Source of the DNA: Rhizobium favelukesii
GTDB taxonomy: Bacteria > Pseudomonadota > Alphaproteobacteria > Rhizobiales > Rhizobiaceae
NCBI RefSeq assembly: GCF_000577275.2
Contig: NZ_HG916855.1
Span: forward strand, 1,240,001-1,304,000
Direction of reading: 5' to 3'
DNA: 64,000 nucleotides
Part shown: positions 33,938-43,177 of the stretch, piece after piece
Layout: the number at the start of each line of letters is the position of its first letter
How positions within the stretch are numbered: the stretch's first letter is position 1
Position numbers and translations under genes: made by a program
Notes under the pieces: generated by a model
The model's database searches: none
Seen by the model: the letters and a program-made list of their open reading frames with translations, nothing else
Told to the model about the DNA's origin: nothing

Positions 33938-34108
33938 TGCCGCCTCCGTTCTCACGGGCGCGATAGCTCGTCACCGACGGCTATGGTCGCGGGCGCCGTT
34001 TCAATCGCGACGTTTCTATGGTGGTGCCGGCCCTTGGCCGGGAAACAGGCGACGTTTCCATCCTCCGTTCCGCCGAAACCATCGCGCGAAACGCCGTTCG
34101 CGGCTATT

Positions 34109-34135
34109 GTACGAAGGTGTCGCCGATACCTTTGG
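34109..34135 (+). repeat. 27-base element shared with 25175-25201
   Basis: Plus-strand partner of the element at 25175-25201 (23 of 27 bases equal; core GGTGTCGCCGATAC). It lies 90 bases before the nitronate monooxygenase start and points toward it. A further, looser copy is at 39691-39714. Confidence 0.45.
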
Positions 34136-34224
34136 ATCGGCGGGCAAGGCAACCAAGGTGCAATAGACCCGAGAGGTCTGCGGATGTAAGACGGTCGCCC
34201 ATCATGCATGAAAGGGATACCGAT

Positions 34225-35310
34225 ATGGCACGCTGGCCCGACCGACGTATTCTCGACCTGTTCGGCATCAAGCTTCCCATCATCCAGGCGCCCATGGCCG
34301 GCGCGACGACGGTCGAGATGGTCGTTGCCGCTGCGCAGGCCGGCGGGCTGGGTTCGCTCCCGAGCGCGCAACTGAGTGTCGATCAACTGAAGGAGGCGTT
34401 GACCGGGATTCGCGCGTCGACAAAGGCGCCGGTGAACGTGAACTTTTTCGCGCACGTCACGCCATCGGCCGATCCGGTCGCTCAGATGCGATGGAGGGCG
34501 TCGCTTGCACCATACCATGTCGAGTTCGATCTCGATCCCGCAGCTCCCGTCGCAGGGGCAGGACGCGCTCCCTTTGACGCCGCCTTCTGCGAGGTGGTGG
34601 AGGAGTTCAGGCCAGAGGTCGTCAGCTTCCATTTCGGGCTGCCCGAGAAGACGCTCGTCGAGCGTGTGAAGGCGACCGGCGCGAAGATTGTATCCTCCGC
34701 GACCACCGTCGCGGAAGCCGTCTGGCTGGAGGCGAACGGCGCCGACGCGGTCATTGCGATGGGCTTCGAGGCTGGCGGGCACCGCGGCAACTTCCTGACG
34801 CATGACATGTCGAGGCAGGTCGGAACGTTGGCGCTTGTTCCCCAGGTCGTCGACGCCTTGAATATCCCCGTCATTGCCGCGGGCGGCATCGCCGACGGGC
34901 GAGGGGTGGCGGCTGCCCTCATGCTCGGAGCCTCTGCCGTCCAGGTCGGGACGGCCTACCTGTTCTGCCCAGAATCAAAGATCCCCGCGGTTCATGCGGA
35001 GGCGCTCGCAAGCGCGGGGGACGACAGCACCGCGATCACGAACGTTTTCACCGGCCGACCCGCCAGAGGGGTCGTCAACCGCATCATGCGCGATCTCGGC
35101 CCGATGTTGGACAGCGCCCCTGCATTTCCGACTGCTGGGGCCGCCCTTGCGCCTCTCCGGGCCAAGGCCGAGGCGGTGTCCCGGAACGACTTTACGAATC
35201 TATGGTCGGGACAGGCCGCCAGGCTGGCGCCAAGGATGGGCGCGGCCGACCTGACCCGGACGCTTTACGAGGATGCTCTCGCCGTCATCGAGGGTCGAAA
35301 GACAGCTTGA
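34225..35310 (+). CDS. Nitronate monooxygenase (2-nitropropane dioxygenase-like)
   Basis: FMN-dependent TIM-barrel enzyme of 361 residues from ATG 34225 (site AAAGGGA). Seen: FGIKLPIIQAPMAGATT, AAQAGGLGSLPSAQLS, VNVNFFAH, VSFHFGLPEKTLVE, GADAVIAMGFEAGGHRG near residue 175 with the active His, VPQVVDALNIPVIAAGGIADGRG and GASAVQVGTAYLFCPES. It oxidises nitronates, including the toxin 3-nitropropionate, to keto compounds and nitrite. The open frame upstream to 34018 has no site. It is divergent from the SDR operon, so the four genes may form one inducible unit. Confidence 0.9.
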   Translation: MARWPDRRILDLFGIKLPIIQAPMAGATTVEMVVAAAQAGGLGSLPSAQLSVDQLKEALTGIRASTKAPVNVNFFAHVTPSADPVAQMRWRASLAPYHVEFDLDPAAPVAGAGRAPFDAAFCEVVEEFRPEVVSFHFGLPEKTLVERVKATGAKIVSSATTVAEAVWLEANGADAVIAMGFEAGGHRGNFLTHDMSRQVGTLALVPQVVDALNIPVIAAGGIADGRGVAAALMLGASAVQVGTAYLFCPESKIPAVHAEALASAGDDSTAITNVFTGRPARGVVNRIMRDLGPMLDSAPAFPTAGAALAPLRAKAEAVSRNDFTNLWSGQAARLAPRMGAADLTRTLYEDALAVIEGRKTA

Positions 35311-35571
35311 TCCGCGAACGCGATCATTGTGCCGACTTGCGGTGGAGACCCTCCACAAGTCGATCGCTTCCATCGGGACTGCTCACCGTCGTCGTCAGGT
35401 CTGATCTTGAACCACGTCGTCAGCGCGAACGCAGGCTTCGATCCGGCGCTTGGCATTGCGAGCACCCTCGTCGTCGGGGCAGCGATATAAGGGGCCATGG
35501 TCGCAATGTTTCCAGCCGCAGGAAGCCGAAAATCGGCGTCGAAGCTCCGGGAGAAGGGCGCACGGGCGTGC

Positions 35572-36255
35572 CTAGTGCAGCCCGCTCCTTTCCCCGAGGC
35601 CGAGGAGGGCGGCCATCTTCACGAGATCCGGTAGAGTTCGGGCGTTCATCTTCCTCATCACCTGTCCGCGGTGAGCCTTCACCGTGATCTCGCTGATATC
35701 CAATTCGTACGCCACCTGCTTGTTGAGCAGTCCCGTTACGACGCGGACCATGACCTCCCGCTCGCGTCGGCTTAGAGCTCCGTAGCATAGCTGCAGCCGT
35801 GTCAGCTCCTCGTCCTCGCGCCGGATGATTTTGCTCCGGGCAACGGCGGACCGGATCGCATCGAGCAGCGCCACGCTATCGATGGGTTTCGTCAGGAAAT
35901 CGCAAGCTCCTCCCTTCAAAGCCTTCACCGTCATCGGCACGTCTCCAAAACCGGAGACGAATATGATCGGCATCCTGTTGCCGCCCGAGGTGAGCATGCG
36001 TTGAAGATCGAGACCGCCGAGGCCTGGCAGGTTGACGTCCAGGACCATGCAACTTGGGCCATCATCGTGCCACCTGGACAGAAAGTCCCTGGCGGAGGCG
36101 AAGAGCATCGGCTCGAAACCTGCGGAACGAATAAGAAGTTCAAGAGATTCGCGAATCGAAACATCATCGTCGACAACGTAGACGATGGGCATGTCGGCGA
36201 CGGAAGCCGCTGAGCTCGACGTTCTGCCATTTGTGGCTGAAATCAGACTATACAT
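35572..36255 (-). CDS. FixJ-like two-component response regulator (receiver plus LuxR-type HTH)
   Basis: Regulator of 227 residues from ATG 36255, preceded by GAAGGAGG. The receiver domain has VYVVDDDVSIRESL, phospho-acceptor Asp in CMVLDVNLPGLGG and Lys in CDFLTKPIDS. The C-terminal NarL/FixJ HTH has LSRREREVMVRVVTGLLNKQVAYELDISEITVKAHRGQVMRKM. It sits 135 bases downstream of the multi-PAS kinase on the same strand, which is its likely partner. Target promoters may include the neighbouring nitronate monooxygenase and SDR genes. Confidence 0.92.
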   Translation of the reverse strand: MYSLISATNGRTSSSAASVADMPIVYVVDDDVSIRESLELLIRSAGFEPMLFASARDFLSRWHDDGPSCMVLDVNLPGLGGLDLQRMLTSGGNRMPIIFVSGFGDVPMTVKALKGGACDFLTKPIDSVALLDAIRSAVARSKIIRREDEELTRLQLCYGALSRREREVMVRVVTGLLNKQVAYELDISEITVKAHRGQVMRKMNARTLPDLVKMAALLGLGERSGLH

Positions 36256-36390
36256 TGCATCCTCCTTCTTCCTTCGACCATCGGTTTGCGGTTCTTCTTG
36301 AAAGGCTGGATCGAGCACACGCCACAGCGCGGCGTCGCTAACCGGTTTGAAGAGGCACTCTATTGCGCCTCGCGCATCGACACGTCGTCG

Positions 36391-39333
36391 TCAATCACGG
36401 CCACGTAGCGCTTCATCGAACCTGTACTCCTTCGAAACGTCGGAACGACTCTTTGTCTCGGGCCTGGTATCCGTCAGCTCTGCTTCTCGGCTCGACGCAT
36501 GTCTTGGAATCGAAAAGCCAAAGGAGGCGCCGGGACCTTCGTGCCTTCCTTCGGCCCAGATACGTCCTCTGTGGCTCTCGAGGATCGAGCGGCTTACCGA
36601 CAGCCCGATGCCCATGCCCTCCGGTTTCGTTGAATGAAAGGCCTGAAACAGCATGTCGATGTTCTCAGGATCGACACCTCGGCCGGTGTCCTGAACGGTC
36701 AAGCGAACAGCGCCATCAGCCTCTTGACCAGTGCGAAGCACTATCTCCCTGACCTCGCTTCCTCCTTCGTCGATGGCGTCCGCCGCATTGCGAAGCAAAT
36801 TCAGAACGACCTGTTGTAGCTGTACCCGGTCGCCCTCGATCAAGGGAAGGTCGCCGTCCATCTCGGTGCGTACTACGATCTTCCTTCGCTGGAAGTCCGC
36901 TCCGACAAGCGTGATCACCTGCTTGGCCGCTTCGTTCAAATCGAGAGGCTCGCAAACTGTTGCTGTTTTCTTGAATAGCGCGCGAAGCCGCGCAATGACG
37001 TCCGCCGCGCGCTGGCTATCGCGAAGGGTGCGCTGAACGGCCTTAAGGGCGACAGGTAGATTGGGGGGATCAGCAGATAGAAGTCTCAGGCAAGTATTCG
37101 TATTGGTCATGATTCCCGACAGGGGCTGGTTGACCTCGTGAGCGATGGAAGCCGCCATCTCTCCAAGGCTCATCGACCGCGTTACATGGAATAGGTCTGA
37201 CCGGCCCTTGTCCCTGGCGTCTTCCGCGAGTTGTCTCAGCGTCACGTCCTGGGTCGCACCGATACACTCTATGCGTCCGTCCTTGTGCTCGACCATCCGG
37301 CTGATGCCGCGGACATGCTTGATCGCCCCATTTTCGAAGAGGAGCCTGATTTGATATTCGGAATTGTCGAGACCATCTCTCGCCGCCTGGATTTTCTCCC
37401 TCAACAGCGGCAGGTCGGCCGGATGGATTCTGCTCGCGATCCTTTCCAAGGTCGTTGGTGATCCTGGTTCGAATTCGAAAATCCGATAAAACTCTTCCGA
37501 ACCGCTCACATTGTCATTGTCGAGCCACCATGAGAACGTGCCGGTCTGGCTCATCTTCTGTCCGGCAAGCAGAAGCATTTCGCTGTGACGCAGCTTGTCC
37601 TCGGCGATTTTGCGCTCCGTAATATCGGTTATCGCGCCGAATATCTCGGCGTCTCCCGCCTCGCTTCCCACGTTTTGAAGGACGGCGTGCAAATGCTTGA
37701 TGCGACCGTCTTCCATGCGTAGGCGGTATTCGAAATCGGCAGGCGATCCCACGGTATTGAGTTGTGCGACGGTCGATTGAAGTTGCCCGACGTCCTCGGG
37801 ATGGCACCGAGAGAGCATCAGCTCGATCGTTGGTTTTTCATCGAGGCGGTATTCAAAAAGACGGAACGCCTCCGTCGACCAGAACATATCGTCCGTCAAA
37901 GGCCGCCACCAGATGCTTCCAGTCATCGTCAGCCGCTGGCCCTGAGCGAGAAAGGCTTCGCTTCGGCGAAGGTCCTGGTTCGCCTCGCTGCTGTCATGGA
38001 TGTCCGTGTTGGTGCCGTACCACTTCATCAGGCGGCCATCTTGCGCGAACAATGGATTGAAGCGCACAAGAAACCACCGGAAAGATCCATCCTGGCACTT
38101 GAGCCGCGCCTCCACCTGACCAGGAACCTGCGATGACATCAGCTCGCGCCAGACAGCCCCCAGGCTTTCGACGTCCTCAGGATGGACGGCATGGAACCAG
38201 TCCCAGCCCTTTGCCGCTCCCGGCGGCACTTCAACGGACTGCAGGATATGTCGGTTGACGAAGTCAATCGTGCCATCGGGCTTTGCCGACCAGGCCATGA
38301 CCGGGATCGTATTTATGATCTGATACAGGTCGCGCTCGTTTCTTTCCCGCGCCGCCTCGACCTGCTTGCGCTCTTCGATGTCGGCAAGGAAAACGTACCA
38401 TCGCACGATGACGGCGTTCGTGTTGCGAAATGGAAGACCGCGGAGATGGAACCATCTGTAGACCCCGTCGTGCCTGCGGACCCGCGCTTCGTACTCGAAC
38501 GACTTGCCTCTCGCCAGCGCTTCCGAAAATCTCACGACTGTCGGCAGATCCTCTTCATGGATCGACCCGTTCGTGGCCCAGTTGTTGAACTCCTCGATCG
38601 AGATGCCGCAATACGTTAGAAGCTGGCGGTTGGCTGCCTGGACGTCGCCCGCCGGCGACAATATAGCGACAAGGCCCGGCACGCTGTCGACGAGAAGACG
38701 AGCGTTCAGTTCACTGTCGCGCAACGCTTCTTCTCGCCGCCGGTCGGTGATTTCTCTCATCAGCGCATCGTTCGAGACCGCGAGCTCTCTCGTTCGCTTG
38801 GTTGCCTCCTGCTCCAGAAGGGTTGCTTTCTTCCTTTCCGCAATTCGGTTTGCAGCTTCTTGCGCGGCAAGGGCTGCATGATTGGAGGCGACGTTGAGGA
38901 TGAGCCTCTGCTCCTCGTTCGGAAAGCTAGGATCGCGCGATCCCGCGATCAGCAGTCCAGTGAGGTTGCTCATGCCGAGTTGTGCGCTTGCAATGTGAAA
39001 GGTGGTGCCGTTGGAGCTGAACCGGCTCTTGGTCGGCCAGTCGGCGACATTCGCGCCGAACAGCGCCATGAGACACTCAAGGATCTCTTGTCGCCCTGCG
39101 GCGGCGAAGCCTTGTGCGAAATGTGAAAGCTCGAGTCTCTGGTCCGCGGATACGTCGATCTTCAAAAAGATGAAGTCCACTTCGAGCATGGCTGACAACG
39201 CTTCGATCAACCGGCTCCCGATCTCGGAAAGATCACCGCCCACCCACATCGCCGACAGCGCGACCAATGATATGAGGTTGTTGAGGCAGCCTCTAAGGCG
39301 GGACGGATCCGATTGCGTCATCGCGCGATTCAT
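36391..39333 (-). CDS. Multi-PAS sensor histidine kinase
   Basis: Soluble kinase of 980 residues from ATG 39333, one base after the MEDS stop (TGATATG). An N-terminal GAF-like segment (about 20-180) and a helix rich in Glu/Arg (about 180-225) are followed by four PAS units with endings such as VRWYVFLADIEERKQ, KWYGTNTDIHDSSE, GAITDITERK and IECIGATQDVTLRQ. Then HisKA with His near 731 in IAHEVNQPLSGIMTN, N box NLLRNAADAI, DTGRGVDP and GMGIGLSVSRSI. No membrane segment. The last 240 residues closely resemble the kinase at 29526, so these are duplicated modules with different sensors. Confidence 0.9.
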   Translation of the reverse strand: MNRAMTQSDPSRLRGCLNNLISLVALSAMWVGGDLSEIGSRLIEALSAMLEVDFIFLKIDVSADQRLELSHFAQGFAAAGRQEILECLMALFGANVADWPTKSRFSSNGTTFHIASAQLGMSNLTGLLIAGSRDPSFPNEEQRLILNVASNHAALAAQEAANRIAERKKATLLEQEATKRTRELAVSNDALMREITDRRREEALRDSELNARLLVDSVPGLVAILSPAGDVQAANRQLLTYCGISIEEFNNWATNGSIHEEDLPTVVRFSEALARGKSFEYEARVRRHDGVYRWFHLRGLPFRNTNAVIVRWYVFLADIEERKQVEAARERNERDLYQIINTIPVMAWSAKPDGTIDFVNRHILQSVEVPPGAAKGWDWFHAVHPEDVESLGAVWRELMSSQVPGQVEARLKCQDGSFRWFLVRFNPLFAQDGRLMKWYGTNTDIHDSSEANQDLRRSEAFLAQGQRLTMTGSIWWRPLTDDMFWSTEAFRLFEYRLDEKPTIELMLSRCHPEDVGQLQSTVAQLNTVGSPADFEYRLRMEDGRIKHLHAVLQNVGSEAGDAEIFGAITDITERKIAEDKLRHSEMLLLAGQKMSQTGTFSWWLDNDNVSGSEEFYRIFEFEPGSPTTLERIASRIHPADLPLLREKIQAARDGLDNSEYQIRLLFENGAIKHVRGISRMVEHKDGRIECIGATQDVTLRQLAEDARDKGRSDLFHVTRSMSLGEMAASIAHEVNQPLSGIMTNTNTCLRLLSADPPNLPVALKAVQRTLRDSQRAADVIARLRALFKKTATVCEPLDLNEAAKQVITLVGADFQRRKIVVRTEMDGDLPLIEGDRVQLQQVVLNLLRNAADAIDEGGSEVREIVLRTGQEADGAVRLTVQDTGRGVDPENIDMLFQAFHSTKPEGMGIGLSVSRSILESHRGRIWAEGRHEGPGASFGFSIPRHASSREAELTDTRPETKSRSDVSKEYRFDEALRGRD

Positions 39334-39334
39334 A

Positions 39335-39586
39335 TCACTCGTCCATTTCCGAGGCTCCGCCCCGCGACCCCTTGTCGACGCCCTCACATTGGAGCCGTTC
39401 CAGATGGCTTCCGATCGAGCCTGGGTTGACGAAATGAACTGCCTTGTGGCCACAGGCAAACCCCTCGCTGATAAATGACATCGACGATTTGTACGCTTCG
39501 TCCGGGCTGTTGAAGAAGGCGCAGACGTGCCGCGAGCGAGTCAATTCGCACCCACCAAACCGAATGTGCGCAGGAGGCCTGTTCAT
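39335..39586 (-). CDS. N-terminal piece of a MEDS-domain sensor, coupled to the kinase
   Basis: Frame of 83 residues from ATG 39586. From residue 20 it reads HVCAFFNSPDEAYKSSMSFI and then EGFACGHKAVHFVNPGSIGSH, the start of a MEDS domain (methanogen/methylotroph DcmR sensory domain), normally about 150-200 residues. The frame leaves the pattern after LERLQCEGVD and stops at 39335, one base before the kinase ATG. So the domain is cut to about one third, yet the tight TGATATG junction with the kinase is kept. Either a decayed gene or a deletion that joined it to the kinase. Confidence 0.65.
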   Translation of the reverse strand: MNRPPAHIRFGGCELTRSRHVCAFFNSPDEAYKSSMSFISEGFACGHKAVHFVNPGSIGSHLERLQCEGVDKGSRGGASEMDE

Positions 39587-39616
39587 CCGCGTCTGCCTTT
39601 CTCGACAGCCCGCCAC

Positions 39617-39890
39617 CCACGCAACGCGCTCGATGACTTTCTTTCAACACGCACGCGGTCAGCATTTAGGAGGTTGAAGGAGAGTTCCAATTATCCAATG
39701 GTGTCGGTGACGCAGTATTCGGACCTGGCGTTCTTTCGCCCATTGACCGACACGACGCCTTCCTAAAATAGGGGAGCTGCCGCGTTTTGCCATCGTCATC
39801 TCACCGGATCGGCCGCAATAAGGTGAGACCTCGACGGATGCCGCCCGTGTTCGACGCCGGGCCTGTTTCAAATCAAAGCTTTAGGGAGAC
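39617..39890. other. Gene-free stretch with a loose copy of the shared element
   Basis: No supportable gene. At 39691-39714 a sequence beginning TTATCCAATGGTGTCGGTGA resembles the element at 25175 and 34109 and points along the plus strand. The remaining bases show nothing I recognise. Confidence 0.35.
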
Positions 39891-39891
39891 G

Positions 39892-40020
39892 CGTCCGAAT
39901 GCGATGGCATCTCGGCTCGACGTCGCGTTTCGCACGACGGGTTGGTTCGTCCGGAAGAACGGAGATTGGCGACAGCTCCATCATCACGGATCGGTCGAAG
40001 ATCCGACGGTCGGAGCATTT
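39892..40020 (+). pseudogene. Remnant of an NTF2/SnoaL-like protein
   Basis: In one plus frame the residues FRTTGWFVRKNGDWRQLHHH followed by GSVEDPT fit the last strands of SnoaL/NTF2-like proteins, where RTT.W..R..G.WR..H.H.S..DP is typical. After that the frame runs into unrelated residues (VGAFRPPAGRMHR), and no family start lies upstream. The identification rests on about 30 residues. Confidence 0.4.
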
Positions 40021-40258
40021 CGCCCCCCCGCAGGCCGCATGCACAGAGCGGCAGAGACTGTCGTCGACCGACATCTCTATTCATTTCGAGGATCACTGGG
40101 GTGGCTCGTGGCCTTGAACGCCGCATCTGCGGCCGCCCCAAAGCCTCCAATACCAAGGTATTGGCAATACCAACGTGCAACTGCATTGCCTGCCGATAGT
40201 CGACATAATCCCTCGCGCAGCCCGTTTTGACTGCGGAACCGATTGGAAGGAGACGACA

Positions 40259-40966
40259 GTGAAGATTCTGATGGTGTTCACCTCGCATGACATACTCGGC
40301 AATACCGGGCGCAAGACCGGCTTCTGGCTCGAGGAGGGCACTGCGCCCTACTATGTCTTTCGCGATGCCGGCGTCGATCTGACATTGGCCTCGCCCAAGG
40401 GCGGCCAACCGCCAGTCGATCCGAAGAGCGACCTGCCCGAAAACCAGACGGCCGCCATGGCCCGGTTCAAGCAGGATCCGGCGGCCCAGAAGGTTTTTGC
40501 GACCACGGCGAAACTAAAGGACATGCGCTCTGAGAATTTCGACGCCGTCTTCTATCCGGGCGGTCACGGGCCGATGTGGGACCTAGTCGACAACCTGGAT
40601 TCAATCTCCTTGATCGAATCCTTCTACAATTCCGGAAAGCCGGTCGCGGCGGTCTGCCACGCACCTGGGGTGCTGCATCGGGTGACCTACAAGGGCGCGC
40701 CGATCGTGAAGGGCAAGCGCGTTACGGGATTTGCCAACACCGAAGAAGAAGAGGTTCAACTCACTAAGGTTGTGCCGTTCCTGGTCGAAGATGAACTGAA
40801 GCGGCTCGGAGGACTGTACGAGAAAGCATCCAACTGGGAGAGCTTCGCCATCACGGACGGACGACTGATCACAGGACAGAACCCGGCATCGTCGACCGCC
40901 GGGGCTCAGGCCCTGGTCAAACTCCTTTCCAGCATGCAGACCTCGGCCGGCTCGACCGCGGCGTAG
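40259..40966 (+). CDS. DJ-1/PfpI-family protein (Hsp31/glyoxalase III-like)
   Basis: Protein of 235 residues starting at GTG 40259, with AAGGAG 7 bases upstream. It has the class I amidotransferase-like fold: VKILMVFTSHDILGNTGRKTGFWLEE, YYVFRDAGVDLTLASPKGGQPPVDP, DAVFYPGGHGPMWDL and nucleophile Cys in VAAVCHAPGVL, with WESFAITDGRLITGQNPASS at the C terminus. This is the layout of Hsp31/YhbO-type glyoxalases, which remove methylglyoxal without cofactor or act as chaperones. It stands alone, downstream of the sensory island. Good confidence for the family, less for the substrate. Confidence 0.88.
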   Translation: MKILMVFTSHDILGNTGRKTGFWLEEGTAPYYVFRDAGVDLTLASPKGGQPPVDPKSDLPENQTAAMARFKQDPAAQKVFATTAKLKDMRSENFDAVFYPGGHGPMWDLVDNLDSISLIESFYNSGKPVAAVCHAPGVLHRVTYKGAPIVKGKRVTGFANTEEEEVQLTKVVPFLVEDELKRLGGLYEKASNWESFAITDGRLITGQNPASSTAGAQALVKLLSSMQTSAGSTAA

Positions 40967-41167
40967 ATCGAGCCGGTTGCGTGAATGCCTGGTCTACTTT
41001 GTGGTCGCAGGACACTCCCGTCTTGCGACCGCGGACCACGACTTCCTGTCGCGAAATCTACCGCCCTGATCGGTGCCGCTGTGTTTGACGGGCAGCCTGC
41101 TACGTCTGCACTTCGCCGACCGTCTAGATGGTGAATACGTTCCGCGAGATTCTAGACTGGGAAGCCT

Positions 41168-41962
41168 TCAGAGCCTGAAGTCCGGTTGCTTCCGGTCGAG
41201 CGTACGCTTGATCGCCTCAAGGTGAAGACGAGCCGATTCCGGATCGCCCTCGCGCATCTGCCGATACGTTGCTTGCGCAATCTCCGGCGCGACGGGATTG
41301 ACGGCGCGTCCAGTCGAAAGCGCGAGCGTCTGTACCTCGCAGGCTCGCTCGAGGTAATAGAGATCGTCCCAAGCTTCGGCAATGGTCGGGCCGCAGACCA
41401 TCACGCCGTGGTGCTTCATAAATATGATGTCGGCGTTGCCGATCGCCGAGGCAATGCGGTCGCCTTCGCCTTCATCGAGCGCAAGCCCGTTGTAAGTGCG
41501 GTCGACCGCAGTCCGGCCGTAGAATTTCAACGCGGTCTGTCCCGCGAAAATGAGTGGATCGCCCTCCGTCATCGAGAGCGCTGTCGCATAAGGCATATGC
41601 GTATGGAACGCAGCCTTCGCGCGAGGGATGTTCTTGTGGATGCGCGCATGGATATAAAAGGCGGTCGCTTCCGGCGTTCCGGATCCCGAGATCACGTTTC
41701 CATGGAAGTCGCAGACCAGCAGCATCGAGGCGGTCAGTTCGCTAAAGGCGAAGCCATAAGGGTTGACGATGAAAAGGTCGTCGTAACCGGGAACGATGGC
41801 AGAGAAGTGGTTGCAGATGCCTTCTTCCATGCCGTAGGTCGCAGCCATGCGGAAGCAGGCGGCAAGATCGACACGTGCCTGCCAGATCTCGTTAGTCTCC
41901 AGGTTCGGCTGGTTCGGGCCGCCGGGGCGGTTATTCGGTGAAGCGATCAGTGAATGCGCCAT
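41168..41962 (-). CDS. Class II aldolase/adducin-family protein
   Basis: Protein of 264 residues from ATG 41962 (a TTG at 41989 is possible). Fold and metal ligands: LAACFRMAATYGMEEGICNHFSA, His pair in AFHTHMPYATALS and His in FMKHHGVMVCG; GRTAVDRTYNGLALDEGEGDR is typical of the decarboxylase/aldolase-like branch. Class II aldolases split or decarboxylate short hydroxy acids with Zn or Mn. It is the last gene of the operon that begins with dpaL, 53 bases after the M20 gene, so it may act on the carbon skeleton left by the upstream hydrolases. Confidence 0.88.
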   Translation of the reverse strand: MAHSLIASPNNRPGGPNQPNLETNEIWQARVDLAACFRMAATYGMEEGICNHFSAIVPGYDDLFIVNPYGFAFSELTASMLLVCDFHGNVISGSGTPEATAFYIHARIHKNIPRAKAAFHTHMPYATALSMTEGDPLIFAGQTALKFYGRTAVDRTYNGLALDEGEGDRIASAIGNADIIFMKHHGVMVCGPTIAEAWDDLYYLERACEVQTLALSTGRAVNPVAPEIAQATYRQMREGDPESARLHLEAIKRTLDRKQPDFRL

Positions 41963-42015
41963 GGCAAAATTCCGTTTTGTAGAAGTCAATGAAAGGTTTC
42001 ACACATCGCAGCCCA

Positions 42016-43176
42016 TCAACTCGCCTGAAGCCGCCGGCGAATGATCCCTGCGTGGAAGTCTGCCCCAAAGAGAAGACCGGCATCGTTGAAGTCGTAGATA
42101 GGATTGTGGAGGGGCGGCGAATCCTTGCCGTTGCCAAGGAACACGAAGCAACCGGGCACATGCGCGAGAAATTGCGCGAAGTCCTCCGAACCAGTCATGG
42201 GATTGCCCGCAATGGCGACATTTGCGGTGCCATAGAGATCGCGCGCTACGGTCAACGCCTCCTCCGTCAGCGCCGGGTCATTCATCAGCGGCACGAACTC
42301 GCGAGTATAAACGAGCTCGGCCTTGACATTGTAGGTGAATGCCGTGCCCTCGGCGATCAGGCGCATCTGTCTTTCGATCGTCTCGCTGATCTGCGTGCGA
42401 AAGCTGCGGGCATCGCCGAGGATTCGCGCCATTCCTGGCAACGCATTTCTCGTCCCGTCGGTGATCAGTTCGGTGACGGATACGACGCCGATGTCGGCCG
42501 GGTCCAGCCGGCGTGAAACGATGGTCTGCAAGTTGGTCACGAGCGCGCAGGCCGCGACAAGCACTTCGTTGCCCCAATGCGGCCGCGCGGCATGACCGCC
42601 AACGCCCGTGAGCGTGATCTCGAAATTGTCCTCGGCCGACATCATCGCTTCCGGGCGCGTATGCAACGTGCCGACCTCCAGCCCAGGCATATTATGAACC
42701 CCGTAGATCTCGTCGCACGGGAACCTGTCGAAGAGGCCGTCAGCGATCATCGCCAAAGCTCCTTTTCCCCATTCCTCCGCCGGCTGGAAGATGAACCGAA
42801 CGATGCCGTCGAACCCGCCTTCCTCAGCCAGGATCTTCGCTGCCCCGAGCAACATCGCGGTGTGGCCGTCATGGCCGCACGCATGCATGACGCCCTGGGT
42901 CTGAGAGCGATAGATCAGGTTTGCCTGTTCATTGATGCGCAGCGCATCCATATCGGCACGAAGCGCGATCGCGCGGTTCCCGGTGCCGCGCTTCAGGGTG
43001 CCGACAACGCCAGTGCCACCGACGCCTTCAACAACGTCATCAAGGCCGAATTCCCGAAGCTTGCTGGCGACGAACTTCGACGTTCGCTGCTCTTCGAAGC
43101 CGAACTCAGGGTGAGCATGGAAATCACGTCTCCAGGCCATCATTTCCCGATGGAGCAAATCCCGATCGATCACCAT
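42016..43176 (-). CDS. M20-family amidohydrolase (hippurate hydrolase-like)
   Basis: Metallo-amidohydrolase of 386 residues from ATG 43176, which has a very good site (GGAGGTAAC). Metal and active-site motifs: FHAHPEFGFEE, VMHACGHDGHTAMLLGAAK near 105, FQPAEEWGKGA and a dimerisation domain with GVGGHAARPHWG. The C terminus has TGSEDFAQFL. These enzymes cut N-acyl or N-carbamoyl amino acids such as hippurate or acetyl-amino acids. The start is 2 bases from the stop of the upstream hydantoinase-type pseudogene, so they are one operon. Confidence 0.9.
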   Translation of the reverse strand: MVIDRDLLHREMMAWRRDFHAHPEFGFEEQRTSKFVASKLREFGLDDVVEGVGGTGVVGTLKRGTGNRAIALRADMDALRINEQANLIYRSQTQGVMHACGHDGHTAMLLGAAKILAEEGGFDGIVRFIFQPAEEWGKGALAMIADGLFDRFPCDEIYGVHNMPGLEVGTLHTRPEAMMSAEDNFEITLTGVGGHAARPHWGNEVLVAACALVTNLQTIVSRRLDPADIGVVSVTELITDGTRNALPGMARILGDARSFRTQISETIERQMRLIAEGTAFTYNVKAELVYTREFVPLMNDPALTEEALTVARDLYGTANVAIAGNPMTGSEDFAQFLAHVPGCFVFLGNGKDSPPLHNPIYDFNDAGLLFGADFHAGIIRRRLQAS

Positions 43177-43177
43177 G

